A DNA stretch of 64,000 bases from Microbacterium forte (GCF_031885415.1 NZ_CP116871.1:2046001-2110000); one strand, 5' to 3'; positions 52,365 through 60,099 are shown, counted from the first letter of the stretch. Notes: generated by a model from the sequence alone, not told the origin. Translations and numbers: made by a program.

Positions 52365-53036
52365 GTGAGGGTGCTGATCGTCGAAGACGAGCCCTACCTC
52401 GCAGAGGCCGTGCGCGACGGACTGCGGCTCGAGGCGATCGCCGCCGACATCGCCGGCGACGGAGACACCGCACTCGAGCTGCTCAGCATCAACTCCTACG
52501 ACCTCGCCGTGCTCGACCGCGACATCCCCGGCCCCTCGGGCGATGACGTCGCCCGCTCGATCGTGGCGTCGGGCAGCGGCATCCCGATCCTCATGCTCAC
52601 CGCGGCCGACCGCCTCGACGACAAGGAGACAGGTTTCGAGATCGGCGCCGACGACTACCTGACCAAGCCGTTCGAGCTGCGCGAGCTCGTGCTGCGCCTG
52701 CGTGCCCTCGATCGCCGACGGCAGCGCGTGCGGCCACCCGTGCTCGAGGTGGCGGGGTTGCGACTCGACCCGTTCCGCCGCGAGGTCTTCCGTGACGGCA
52801 GGTACGTCGCGCTCACGCGCAAGCAGTTCGCCGTGCTCGAGGTGCTGATCGACGCGGGCGGCGGGGTCGTCAGCGCCGAGCAGCTGCTCGAGCGTGCGTG
52901 GGATGAGAATGCCGACCCGTTCACGAACGCCGTGCGCATCACGGTCTCGTCGCTGCGCAAGAGACTGGGTGAGCCCTGGCTGATCCTCACGGTGCCGGGC
53001 GTCGGCTATCGCATCGGGACGGATGCCGATGGCTGA
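52365..53036 (+). CDS. vanR: VanR-like response regulator
   Basis: The 223-residue OmpR-type regulator has phospho-acceptor Asp51 in AVLDRDIPGPSGDD, Lys in DDYLTKPFEL, and a winged helix LTRKQFAVLEVLIDAGGGVVSAEQLLERAWDENADPFTNAVRITVSSLRKRLG. The 'LDRDIPGPSGD' and 'WDENADPFTNAVRI' stretches are, from memory, those of Streptomyces VanR and its actinobacterial relatives. GTG 52365 has GGGAG seven bases upstream. It overlaps vanS by eight bases. It probably activates the divergent vanY operon and itself. Confidence 0.88.
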   Translation: MRVLIVEDEPYLAEAVRDGLRLEAIAADIAGDGDTALELLSINSYDLAVLDRDIPGPSGDDVARSIVASGSGIPILMLTAADRLDDKETGFEIGADDYLTKPFELRELVLRLRALDRRRQRVRPPVLEVAGLRLDPFRREVFRDGRYVALTRKQFAVLEVLIDAGGGVVSAEQLLERAWDENADPFTNAVRITVSSLRKRLGEPWLILTVPGVGYRIGTDADG

Positions 53037-54147
53037 CCAGGTCCGCACACCGAGGCGCCGCGGCATGAGCGCGCGATGGAAGCTCACCCTGAGCTACGCG
53101 GGCGTCGTCGTCGTGTCGGGTATCGGGCTGCTCGCGGCGGTCGCCTTCTACCTGCTGCGGTACGTGCCCGACGTGAACATTCCCAACGATCTCGACCTGT
53201 TCGTGCCGAATCGCTCCGACCTGATCCGCGCCTTCATCCCTGCGGCCGTCGCGATGATGCTCGTGCTGCTCGCTATCGGGCTGGGCGGCGGCTGGATCAT
53301 CGCCGGTCGGATGCTGGCTCCCCTCGACCGCATCGGGCGCGCTGCCCGGCTCGCGGCTCAGGGGTCGCTGTCGCATCGGGTGGCCCTCGAAGGGCCGCGC
53401 GACGAGTTCCGCGACCTGGCCGACGTCTTCGACTCGATGCTCGAGCAGCTCGAGGCGCACGTCGCCGAGCAGCAGCGGTTCGCCGCCAACGCCTCGCACG
53501 AGCTGCGCACCCCGCTCGCGATCTCACAGACCATGCTCGAAGTCGCCCGAAACGACCCCGGCCGCGACGTCGACGCGCTGATCGACCGGCTGCACGAGGT
53601 CAACACACGGGCGATCGAGTTGACCGAAGCGCTGCTGATGCTCAGTCGCGCCGAACGCCGCTCATTCACACGCGAGCCGATCGACCTCTCACTGCTGGCC
53701 GAGGAATCCGCCGAGACGCTGCTTCCGCTCGCCGAACGCCGCGGCGTGACGATCGACGTCGGCGGCGACACCGCGAACGTGCTCGGTTCTCCGGCCCTGC
53801 TCCAGCAGCTGATCACCAACCTCGTGCACAACGCGATCGTGCACAATCGCCCCGTCGACGGCACCGTCGTCGTCCGGACACACACCCTGCCGCATGCCGT
53901 CGCGCTCGTCGTCGAGAACACCGGCGACGTGCTGCCTGCCCATCTCGTGGCGACGCTCGCCGAGCCCTTCCAACGCGGTGCCGACCGCACCCGCAGCGAC
54001 GATCATGGGGGCGTCGGCCTGGGCCTCGCGATCGTGCAGCGCATCGCTCAGGCGCACGAGGGGTCGCTCGTGCTCACCGCTCGCCAGGGTGGCGGGTTGA
54101 ACGTGACGGTGTGGCTGCCGCATCCGTTCCCCGGGCCCCTCGCCTGA
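53029..54147 (+). CDS. vanS: VanS-like sensor histidine kinase
   Basis: About 372 residues from ATG 53029 (GGGACGG six bases upstream; ATG 53023 is alternative but too close to it). Two membrane helices flank a short external loop (LLRYVPDVNIPNDLDLFVPNRSDLIRAF). A HAMP linker, His157 in ANASHELRTPL and an HATPase (NLVHNAIVHN, GVGLGLAIVQRIAQAH) follow. The short external loop and the 'RYVPD' and 'RSFTREPIDLSLLAEE' stretches recall Streptomyces VanS. It senses glycopeptide or lipid II damage in that family. Followed by a long hairpin at 54260-54338. Confidence 0.87.
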   Translation: MADQVRTPRRRGMSARWKLTLSYAGVVVVSGIGLLAAVAFYLLRYVPDVNIPNDLDLFVPNRSDLIRAFIPAAVAMMLVLLAIGLGGGWIIAGRMLAPLDRIGRAARLAAQGSLSHRVALEGPRDEFRDLADVFDSMLEQLEAHVAEQQRFAANASHELRTPLAISQTMLEVARNDPGRDVDALIDRLHEVNTRAIELTEALLMLSRAERRSFTREPIDLSLLAEESAETLLPLAERRGVTIDVGGDTANVLGSPALLQQLITNLVHNAIVHNRPVDGTVVVRTHTLPHAVALVVENTGDVLPAHLVATLAEPFQRGADRTRSDDHGGVGLGLAIVQRIAQAHEGSLVLTARQGGGLNVTVWLPHPFPGPLA

Positions 54148-54259
54148 CGGTGTCCGTCTGAAACCGGGCATCTGAAGCCGGGGCGCCGCCGGTTCGGGGC
54201 TGAAGCCGCATGCCGGACGTCCAGGACTGATGCCGACGGTCGGCGGTCCAGGCTCGATG

Positions 54260-54338
54260 CCGTCTGCAGGACCGAAGCACGGATGCAGGACCGGAAACGT
54301 CGTTCAGCCCCGCATCCGTGCTGTGATCCTGCAGACGG
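54260..54338. terminator. Long two-part hairpin between convergent vanS and azoreductase genes
   Basis: CCGTCTGCAGGA (54260-54271) pairs with TCCTGCAGACGG (54327-54338), and AGCACGGATGC (54276-54286) pairs with GCATCCGTGCT (54312-54322), with a 4/4 internal loop and a 25-base apical loop. The stems total 23 pairs. Degenerate TGAAGCCG/TGATGCCG words repeat upstream (54170-54260). Both sides lack a long T-run; a bidirectional terminator or REP-like element is likely. Confidence 0.65.
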
Positions 54339-54391
54339 GCCGCCGCTGGGGCGGGGCCGCCCCGATGGGACGGGCCCCTCCGGATGCCGGG

Positions 54392-55045
54392 TCAGGCGAC
54401 CTCGCCCCGGAGTGCAGCGAGCTCGCGGCCGTAGATGCGCGCCGACTGCTCGGCGTTCTCCTTGAGCTCGCGGGCGGTGTCGGCGAAGGCGTCGAGTGCC
54501 GGGTTCACACCCACGAGCGTGAAGGGCCGCTCGACGACGCGCAGGTCGAGGCCCCAGACGTCCTCGAGCACGCGGCGCAGCCATCCGGTGGAGTGGTCCC
54601 AGCCCTCCTTGGGGGTTCCCGGTGCGTAGTTGCCGCCGAGCACGGTGACGAGGGTCGCGGGCTTGCCGCGGAGCGCAGTGCCCTGGGGGTCGATGCGCGG
54701 ATCGGTGTAGGCCAGATCGAACCAGGTCTTGAAGTGCTGCGAGACGCCGTAGTTGTAGAGCGGCACGGCGAACAGCAGCGCGTCGGCGGCGATCAGCTCG
54801 TCGGCGAAGGTCGTGGCGAGGGCGCGGGCCGCACGCTGGGCATCGGTGCGCGGCCCCTCCTCGACGAAGCCGCCGGTCACGGCATCCGCCCATGCCGTCG
54901 CGGGCACGGGGTCGGCGGCGAGGTCGCGACGGGTCACGGTGGAGTCGGGGTGGGATGCCGTCCACTCTGCTTCGAAGAGGTCGGCGAGCGAACGGCTGGC
55001 GGACGACGCAGGAAGGATGCTGGCGTCGAGGCGGAACAGGGACAT
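54392..55045 (-). CDS. FMN-dependent NADH-azoreductase-like flavodoxin-fold protein
   Basis: The 217-residue protein begins MSLFRLDASILPASSASRSLADLFE, the phosphate-binding loop of AzoR/NQO-type flavoproteins, with PLYNYGVSQHFKTWFDLAY and VTVLGGNYAPGTPKEGWD. It reduces quinones, azo or nitro compounds with NAD(P)H in the cytosol. It is divergent from an HxlR regulator, the classic pairing for quinone/aldehyde stress. A GAAAGG sequence precedes the ATG. Confidence 0.9.
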   Translation of the reverse strand: MSLFRLDASILPASSASRSLADLFEAEWTASHPDSTVTRRDLAADPVPATAWADAVTGGFVEEGPRTDAQRAARALATTFADELIAADALLFAVPLYNYGVSQHFKTWFDLAYTDPRIDPQGTALRGKPATLVTVLGGNYAPGTPKEGWDHSTGWLRRVLEDVWGLDLRVVERPFTLVGVNPALDAFADTARELKENAEQSARIYGRELAALRGEVA

Positions 55046-55067
55046 GGAGGGTGCCTTTCGTTTGCGT

Positions 55068-55092
55068 AGTCGCTCTGTTTTTCTTAGCGACT
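55068..55092. promoter_or_regulatory. HxlR operator candidate
   Basis: AGTCGCT (55068-55074) and AGCGACT (55086-55092) are 7-base inverted arms 11 bases apart in the divergent gap. The spacing suits a winged-helix dimer of the HxlR type. The right arm lies at the -35 position of the HxlR promoter. Confidence 0.6.
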
Positions 55093-55111
55093 CGCGTTAA
55101 CGTAGCACAGG

Positions 55112-55117
55112 TATGAT
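55112..55117 (+). promoter_or_regulatory. -10 box TATGAT of leaderless HxlR gene
   Basis: TATGAT is followed by GGGGTC and the ATG at 55124: six bases, as at several other genes in the window. Confidence 0.6.
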
Positions 55118-55123
55118 GGGGTC

Positions 55124-55462
55124 ATGGCCGAGATCGACGAAGAGCGTCACGTGTGCGACGCCGCCGTCACACTGGCCTTCAGCGTGCTCGGCAAGCGCTG
55201 GAACGGCATGATCGTCTCGTCGCTCGGCGGGGGCTCTTCGACCTTCGTCTCATTGCGCCGCGCAGTCTCGGGCATCAGTGACACCGTGCTCTCCGACCGT
55301 CTCGCCGAACTCGCCGAGGCAGGACTCGTCGCCCGCGCGGTCGACGCGGGCCCGCCGGTCACGGTCTCGTACTCGCTGACCGACAGCGGCCGAGGGCTGC
55401 TGCCCATCCTCGACCAGCTCGGCACCTGGGCCTCCGCGAACCTCGAGCTCCGCGCTCGATGA
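55124..55462 (+). CDS. HxlR-family regulator
   Basis: The 112-residue protein has a winged helix with Cys11 near the N-terminus (HVCDAAVTLAFSVLGKRWNGMIVSSLGGG), then RAVSGISDTVLSDRLAELAEAGLVAR and a LTDSGRGLLPILDQLGTWA dimer helix. HxlR/YodB-type regulators sense quinones or electrophiles through a conserved N-terminal Cys. It likely represses the divergent azoreductase gene and its own leaderless promoter. Confidence 0.92.
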   Translation: MAEIDEERHVCDAAVTLAFSVLGKRWNGMIVSSLGGGSSTFVSLRRAVSGISDTVLSDRLAELAEAGLVARAVDAGPPVTVSYSLTDSGRGLLPILDQLGTWASANLELRAR

Positions 55463-55508
55463 CGCCGGCCGAGTGGTCGCCTCCCGCACCCCACCTGGCT
55501 GACCGATT

Positions 55509-55551
55509 CCCGACGGGCTGACGGGGGCGATCCGCTCACGCAGCCATCCGG
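55509..55551. repeat. CCCGRCGGGCTGAC-type 3'-flanking repeat, copy 2
   Basis: CCCGACGGGCTGAC ... CAGCCATCCGGG parallels 48491-48532. It lies between convergent HxlR and SDR genes. Both copies end genes facing each other. Confidence 0.45.
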
Positions 55552-55591
55552 GCACTCATCAGCCAGATGACCGGTGGGGCGGCCGCCCGAG

Positions 55592-57112
55592 TCACCAGGG
55601 GCTGGGCTCGTAGTCCTTCAGGAAGACGCCGTGGATGTCTTCGCCGGCCTCGCCGCGCACGATCGGGTCGTACACTCGGGCGGCTCCGTCGACGAGGTCG
55701 AGCGGGGCGTGGAAGCCCTCCTCGGCCAGACGCACCTTCGTGTAGTGCGGGCGCTCGTCGGTGATCCAGCCGGTGTCGACGGCGGTCATCAGGATGCCGT
55801 CGGTCTCGAGCATCTCGCCGGCGCTCGTGCGCGTGAGCATGTTGAGAGCGGCCTTCGCCATGTTGGTGTGCGGGTGGCCCGGGCCCTTGTAGCGGCGCGA
55901 GAACTGCCCCTCCATGGCCGAGACGTTGACCACGTACTTGCGGTTCGACGACGATGCGGCCATCGAGGCACGCAGGCGGCTGATCAGCAGGAACGGCGCG
56001 GTCGTGTTGGCGAGCTGCACCTCGAGCATCTCGAGCGGATCGACCTGGTCGATCGACTGCACCCAGCTGTTCGAGGTGTTCACGTCCGGCACGAGACCGC
56101 CCGCGTCGATCGCGGTGCCGTCTGCGTGCTTCTCGAGCGACGACGACCCGGGGGCCATCGCGAGACGTGCGAGGTCTTCGGCCGTCAGCGCCTGGCCGCC
56201 CTGCGCGGCCACGGTTCCGCCGAGGGCCGCGACCGACAGCAGCGGGTGCGAGTCGACCGAGGCCTGCAGCGCCTGCGGGTGCGGGTCGACAGTGTGCCCG
56301 AACGTCTCCATCTCGGGCAGGGGTCCGTCGGGAAGCGGCTGCAGTTCGGCATCCGCCAGCAGTGAATACGAGCCCGGCGAGCGGCGCACGGTCTGCGCCG
56401 CGTTGTTGATCAGGATGTCGAGCGGACCCTGCGCGGCGACCGAGTCGGCGAGCCCGATCACCTGGGCGGGGTCGCGCAGGTCGATGCCGACCACGCGCAG
56501 GCGGTGCAGCCAGTCGCCCGAGTCGGGCAGCGCCGAGAAGCGGCGAACCGCATCGCGGGGGAAGCGCGTCGTGATCGTCGTGTGGGCGCCGTCGCGCAGC
56601 AGCCGCAGCGCGATGTGCATGCCGATCTTGGCGCGGCCTCCGGTGAGCAGCGCGCGCTTGCCGGTGAGGTCGGTGCGGGCGTTGCGCTTGCCGTGACTGA
56701 AGCGCGCGCAGTCGGGGCAGAGCTGGTGATAGAACGCGTCGACCACCGTGTACGGCTGCTTGCAGATGTAGCAGTTGCGGGGCTTGAGCAGCTCGCCCGC
56801 GATGGGGGCGTCGACGACGCTGGTCGCGAGGTCGTGGCCACGGGTCTCGTCGTCGATGCGGTCGGGGGCACCGGTGGCGGTGCGGGCGACGACGGCCCTG
56901 TCGGCGTCGGCGATGGCATCGCGGATCTCTTTGCGACGCACGCGCTTGACGGCCTTGAACATCGCGGCGGTCGCGTGGCGCACGGCGACGAAGTCGGGGT
57001 GCTCGTTGTCGATCTGGTGCAGTTCGGACAGAACCCGCAGCGTGGTGGCCAGATCTTCGGGGTCGATGCCGGGTCCGAGGTCGGGTGCAGCGTCGGAGGG
57101 GGCATCGGTCAT
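55592..57112 (-). CDS. SDR-family oxidoreductase with N-terminal zinc-ribbon extension
   Basis: The 506-residue protein starts with a helical region of about 110 residues, then a four-Cys zinc ribbon (CYIC ... CPDC), then a Rossmann domain opening TGKRALLTGGRAKIGMHIALRLL with ILINNAAQTVRR. The classical SDR YxxxK is not obvious: the Lys lies in HTNMAKAALNM, where Thr takes the Tyr position, and a Tyr is found earlier (RRYKGPG). A long insertion separates the NNA and catalytic regions. Similar large SDRs exist in actinobacteria and fungi, role unknown. It is transcribed alone, with a repeat at 57181 upstream of it. Confidence 0.85.
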   Translation of the reverse strand: MTDAPSDAAPDLGPGIDPEDLATTLRVLSELHQIDNEHPDFVAVRHATAAMFKAVKRVRRKEIRDAIADADRAVVARTATGAPDRIDDETRGHDLATSVVDAPIAGELLKPRNCYICKQPYTVVDAFYHQLCPDCARFSHGKRNARTDLTGKRALLTGGRAKIGMHIALRLLRDGAHTTITTRFPRDAVRRFSALPDSGDWLHRLRVVGIDLRDPAQVIGLADSVAAQGPLDILINNAAQTVRRSPGSYSLLADAELQPLPDGPLPEMETFGHTVDPHPQALQASVDSHPLLSVAALGGTVAAQGGQALTAEDLARLAMAPGSSSLEKHADGTAIDAGGLVPDVNTSNSWVQSIDQVDPLEMLEVQLANTTAPFLLISRLRASMAASSSNRKYVVNVSAMEGQFSRRYKGPGHPHTNMAKAALNMLTRTSAGEMLETDGILMTAVDTGWITDERPHYTKVRLAEEGFHAPLDLVDGAARVYDPIVRGEAGEDIHGVFLKDYEPSPW

Positions 57113-57180
57113 TGTGCCGATTTTACGCGAGATCGCGCGGTGCTTTCCTGGGAAGGCTGGACCGCGGACCGCCGGTCGGC

Positions 57181-57278
57181 GTTCACAACTCAGCAGGAAT
57201 CGGCGTCGTCGACGAGAGGCGGGCCGAAACAGCGGGAAAAACGGCTTCCCGAGTCGCTGTCTGTGCTGAATTGTGTAC
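57181..57278. repeat. GTTCACAAYTCAGCA inverted-repeat element, copy C
   Basis: GTTCACAACTCAGCA (57181-57195) and TGCTGAATTGTGTAC (57264-57278) are near-perfect inverted arms around 68 unrelated bases. Same arms as 18851-18935. It lies between the SDR promoter and the AztD terminator. Confidence 0.8.
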
Positions 57279-57285
57279 GCCTCAC

Positions 57286-57325
57286 TGCTGAGGGGCGGGA
57301 CCGCGCACGGCCCCGCCCCTCAGCA
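57286..57325 (-). terminator. Hairpin terminator of the AztD-like gene
   Basis: TGCTGAGGGGCGGG and CCCGCCCCTCAGCA form a perfect 14-base stem with a 12-base loop, 28 bases after the minus-strand stop at 57354. Confidence 0.8.
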
Positions 57326-57353
57326 TCCGATGGCTCCGGTGGCTCTGACCGGG

Positions 57354-58559
57354 TCAGTGTCCGGCGGCGCCGACCACCACGAACTCGCCGGGCACGACGT
57401 CGAGCGTCGCCTCGGCCGAGATCTCGCCGGTGTGCAGGTCGACGGCCAGGATGCGGTTCTCCGCGGGCTCCGTCACGTACGCGATGTCTCCGACGACGCG
57501 CAGGCCCGGGTGCGGCTGCTGCCACTCTTCGGGGCTCTCCCACGGCTCGATGACATCCCACGAATCGACGACAGCGCCGGCCTCGTCGAGCACGTTGAGC
57601 GTGCCGTCGGATGCCAGCACGATGATGTTGTCGTGGCCGTCACGGCCGACCCCGCGCCAGGTGTACTCCACACCCTCGGGCAGGGCGACGACGGACAGGG
57701 TCTGCGCATCGGTGTCCACGAGCGCGAGCTGCGAGAGCAGGTAGCCCTCCTGATCGGGGTCCGACTTGTTGTCGAGCGCTGCGATCGCGCTGGTGTCAGT
57801 CACGTACGCATTTCCCGAGCGACCGAACGCGTCGGGCGCGTCGAGCTTCGTGAAGGCGCCGTCTGCGAACACGAGCACGCCGTCTTCGCAGCCGAACACG
57901 ATGGTCTCACCCTTCAGGGCGCCTTCGCCGTGCACCCCGGGGCACTGCTCGTCGCGGGCGAGCTCCGAGCCGTCGTCGGCGAGCAGACGCACGCCGCTGC
58001 GCGACTCCGACGTGCCGATGGTCGACAACAGCGTGCCGTCCGACAGCTCGATGGCGACGCCGTGGTGAGCCGCTTCCGACTCGACGGTCTGCGACTCCGG
58101 CAGGGTTCCGGTGCCGACGGCATCGGTGTCGAAGAGGGTCACGTCGCCGGTGCCGTCGTCGAACAGCGCGGTGCGCCCGGCATGCGGGGTGGCGTGGCCG
58201 GGGGTGACGGCGTCGAACACCTCGCCCGTGAACTCGACGGTGTCGGATGCGAGACCGGTGTCGAGCACGTGGAAGCCGTCGGCCGCGGTGACGAAGACGT
58301 GTCCGTCATGGTCGCCGGCGGGATTGACGCGCAGGAATCCGTCGAGCTCGGCGGAGTCGACGGTCTCGAGGGTCTCGCCGTCGAGCACGACGATGCCGCC
58401 GTCGTAGGCGACGGCGACCCTCGTGTCGCCCTCGTGCGCCGATGAGGATTCGGGTTCTCCGGACGCGGACGGCGCTGCGGTCGCGCATCCGGCGAGCGCG
58501 ACCACGGCGAGCGCGGCGATCGCGCCGGCCGCGAGGTGGCTGCGGGCAGGTCGATGCAT
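57354..58559 (-). CDS. AztD-like zinc metallochaperone lipoprotein
   Basis: 401 residues from ATG 58559 with lipobox LAGC (Cys25). The mature part is a seven-bladed propeller pattern (VAVAYDGGIVVLDGETLETVD, HVFVTAADGFHVLDTGL, NRILAVDLHTGEI), as in AztD, the extracytoplasmic chaperone that hands zinc to AztC-type binding proteins. His-containing loops (HATPHAGRT, SEAAHHGVAI) could bind metal. It follows another such lipoprotein whose promoter carries a Zur box, so zinc limitation probably induces both. No aztABC transporter genes lie in the window. Confidence 0.82.
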   Translation of the reverse strand: MHRPARSHLAAGAIAALAVVALAGCATAAPSASGEPESSSAHEGDTRVAVAYDGGIVVLDGETLETVDSAELDGFLRVNPAGDHDGHVFVTAADGFHVLDTGLASDTVEFTGEVFDAVTPGHATPHAGRTALFDDGTGDVTLFDTDAVGTGTLPESQTVESEAAHHGVAIELSDGTLLSTIGTSESRSGVRLLADDGSELARDEQCPGVHGEGALKGETIVFGCEDGVLVFADGAFTKLDAPDAFGRSGNAYVTDTSAIAALDNKSDPDQEGYLLSQLALVDTDAQTLSVVALPEGVEYTWRGVGRDGHDNIIVLASDGTLNVLDEAGAVVDSWDVIEPWESPEEWQQPHPGLRVVGDIAYVTEPAENRILAVDLHTGEISAEATLDVVPGEFVVVGAAGH

Positions 58560-58633
58560 GGGGTTCTCCTTCTTCTGGGTGGGTGCGCAGGCTGCGCGTG
58601 ACGATGGATGCCGTCGATGAGTTCGGGTGCGGC

Positions 58634-59857
58634 TCAGCCGACGAGCTGGATCTGATGGGGATCGAGGCCGTCGAGGGTGCGGGTCACGGCACCGTCGGCG
58701 TGGTCGATCTCGAACACGGCTCCGGTCGCCGGGTCGGAGACATAGGCATGGCGGGCGTCGACCAGGAGCTGCACCCGATCGCGCAGGGAGGGGTCGGAGG
58801 CGGATGCCGCGAGGAGCGGCTCTGTTCTGGCGAGCTGGGTGCCGTCCGGAGCGAGCACGCGCACGGTGCCGTCGGTCGCGATCACGACCGTGCGACTCTC
58901 GTCGTCGCCGATCGCCGCGGCACGGAGCAGCGGGGTGTCTGTGGCGAGCAGCATCCATTCTCGGGCTCTGACGTCGAGCAACCAGGCGCCCTGGTCGGCG
59001 GCGATGCCCGCGAGGTCGGGGCGGTCGGCGCGTCCGGCGAGGTCGGAGGCCGGCGCGGATCCCGCCGGATACGGGATGAGCTCAGCGGCGAGCGCTCCCC
59101 CGACCTGTCGGGTGACGAGCACCGCTCCGGTGTCGCAGGCGAAGACGGCGCCGACGCGGGTGAGGTCGGCATCGGTCGAGCTCGTGCAGGGCGCGCCGAC
59201 GCCGGTCGCGGTGCCCTCGGCGTCGACGATGTGGATCATCTCGCCTGCGGCCGCGAGGAGGTGTCCCGCGAACGGGACGACGGGGCCGGTCGGATCGACG
59301 GGGAGAGTGACGCGTGGGGCGTCCTCGATGTCGGCGAGCTTCTCGTGATCGACGAGGGCGACCTCTCTGCCGAAGCGGACGGCGGTGGCGGTGTCGCCGA
59401 CCCGGATGTCCGCGGGGCCGGTTCCGTCGATCGACCCGATGATGCCTGCATCGCCGAGGAAAGAGTGCGTGTGGTCGCCGTGCGGCACCGTCCACCGGCC
59501 CGAGTCGATGATGTCGACACGGGTGCCGTCTCCGTCGACATGGATCAGGTGGGCGAAACGGCCGACGCCGAGCACGGCATCCGCATCCGCATCCGCATCC
59601 GCATCCGCGAGCGTCGAGCGTTCTGCGGTCTCGAGGTCGAGCAGGGTGAGCTCGCCGTCCGCGTCGGCGATGACGAGTGCGAGCGCCGGCGATGCGACCT
59701 CGGCGGCTCCCCCGCCGTCGACCCCGTCGTTCGGCGCGACCGCCGCGCTCGAGGCGGGTGCAGGAGCATCGGATGCTGCGCACGAGGTCATGGTCAGACC
59801 GGCGGCGAGCAGCGAAGCGAGAACGAGTGTGCGGCCGGCGCGGGGAGAGGGGGTCAC
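58634..59857 (-). CDS. Zur-linked lipoprotein, AztD-like propeller
   Basis: About 407 residues with a lipobox (TMTSC, Cys26 from GTG 59857). The start GTG 59869 is also in frame, but TAGTGT (59871-59866) lies 8 bases before 59857, suggesting a leaderless start there. The mature region has propeller-like repeats (ALALVIADADGELTLLDLETAE, IHIVDAEGT, AVFEIDHADGAV) and a His-rich loop, HGDHTHSF, fit for zinc. An Ala-Asp run (ADADADADADA) is encoded by a GCATCC hexanucleotide repeat. First gene of the two-gene unit with a Zur box over its promoter. Confidence 0.82.
   Translation of the reverse strand: MTPSPRAGRTLVLASLLAAGLTMTSCAASDAPAPASSAAVAPNDGVDGGGAAEVASPALALVIADADGELTLLDLETAERSTLADADADADADAVLGVGRFAHLIHVDGDGTRVDIIDSGRWTVPHGDHTHSFLGDAGIIGSIDGTGPADIRVGDTATAVRFGREVALVDHEKLADIEDAPRVTLPVDPTGPVVPFAGHLLAAAGEMIHIVDAEGTATGVGAPCTSSTDADLTRVGAVFACDTGAVLVTRQVGGALAAELIPYPAGSAPASDLAGRADRPDLAGIAADQGAWLLDVRAREWMLLATDTPLLRAAAIGDDESRTVVIATDGTVRVLAPDGTQLARTEPLLAASASDPSLRDRVQLLVDARHAYVSDPATGAVFEIDHADGAVTRTLDGLDPHQIQLVG
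59577..59608. repeat. GCATCC hexanucleotide microsatellite in a coding region
   Basis: Five consecutive GCATCC/GCATCCGC-phase units encode an alternating Ala-Asp run in the lipoprotein. Unit size six keeps the frame, so slippage would change run length without breaking the gene. Confidence 0.75.
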
Positions 59858-59870
59858 GAGACTCAACACT

Positions 59871-59889
59871 ATTGAGAACGATTCTCAAT
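59871..59889. promoter_or_regulatory. Zur box
   Basis: ATTGAGAACGATTCTCAAT is a 19-base palindrome with 8-base arms. It matches the Fur/Zur form (TGARAAYGATTYTCA) common for actinobacterial Zur. It overlaps the -10 region of the lipoprotein gene, so zinc-loaded Zur would repress the operon. Confidence 0.82.
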
Positions 59890-60093
59890 CTCAAATCGAG
59901 GCGATGTGCGTGGGAGTTCGGGCAGGTCGGACGACACGGCGAAGTCCGCGTGCATGGGGGGAGTCCGTGGGCGTGTGCGCCGTCTGGATGCGGAGAACTG
60001 GGACTTCTGGGGCGCTTTTCACCGTGACGGGCGTACGCGCTTCGTCCACGTCCGACGCGCGCCGGCCCTTGCCGAAACGTCGGACCCCCGGCG

Positions 60094-60099
60094 TAGGGT
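60094..60099 (+). promoter_or_regulatory. -10 box TAGGGT of leaderless M4 protease gene
   Basis: TAGGGT is followed by six bases and the ATG at 60106. TTGCCG at 60069-60074 is a possible -35 with a 19-base spacer. Confidence 0.55.

Noticed and set aside
59890..60093. Gene between the Zur box and the M4 protease
   Set aside because: Short frames exist on both strands but none has a start signal, domain or sensible codon use. I see nothing else in this stretch.
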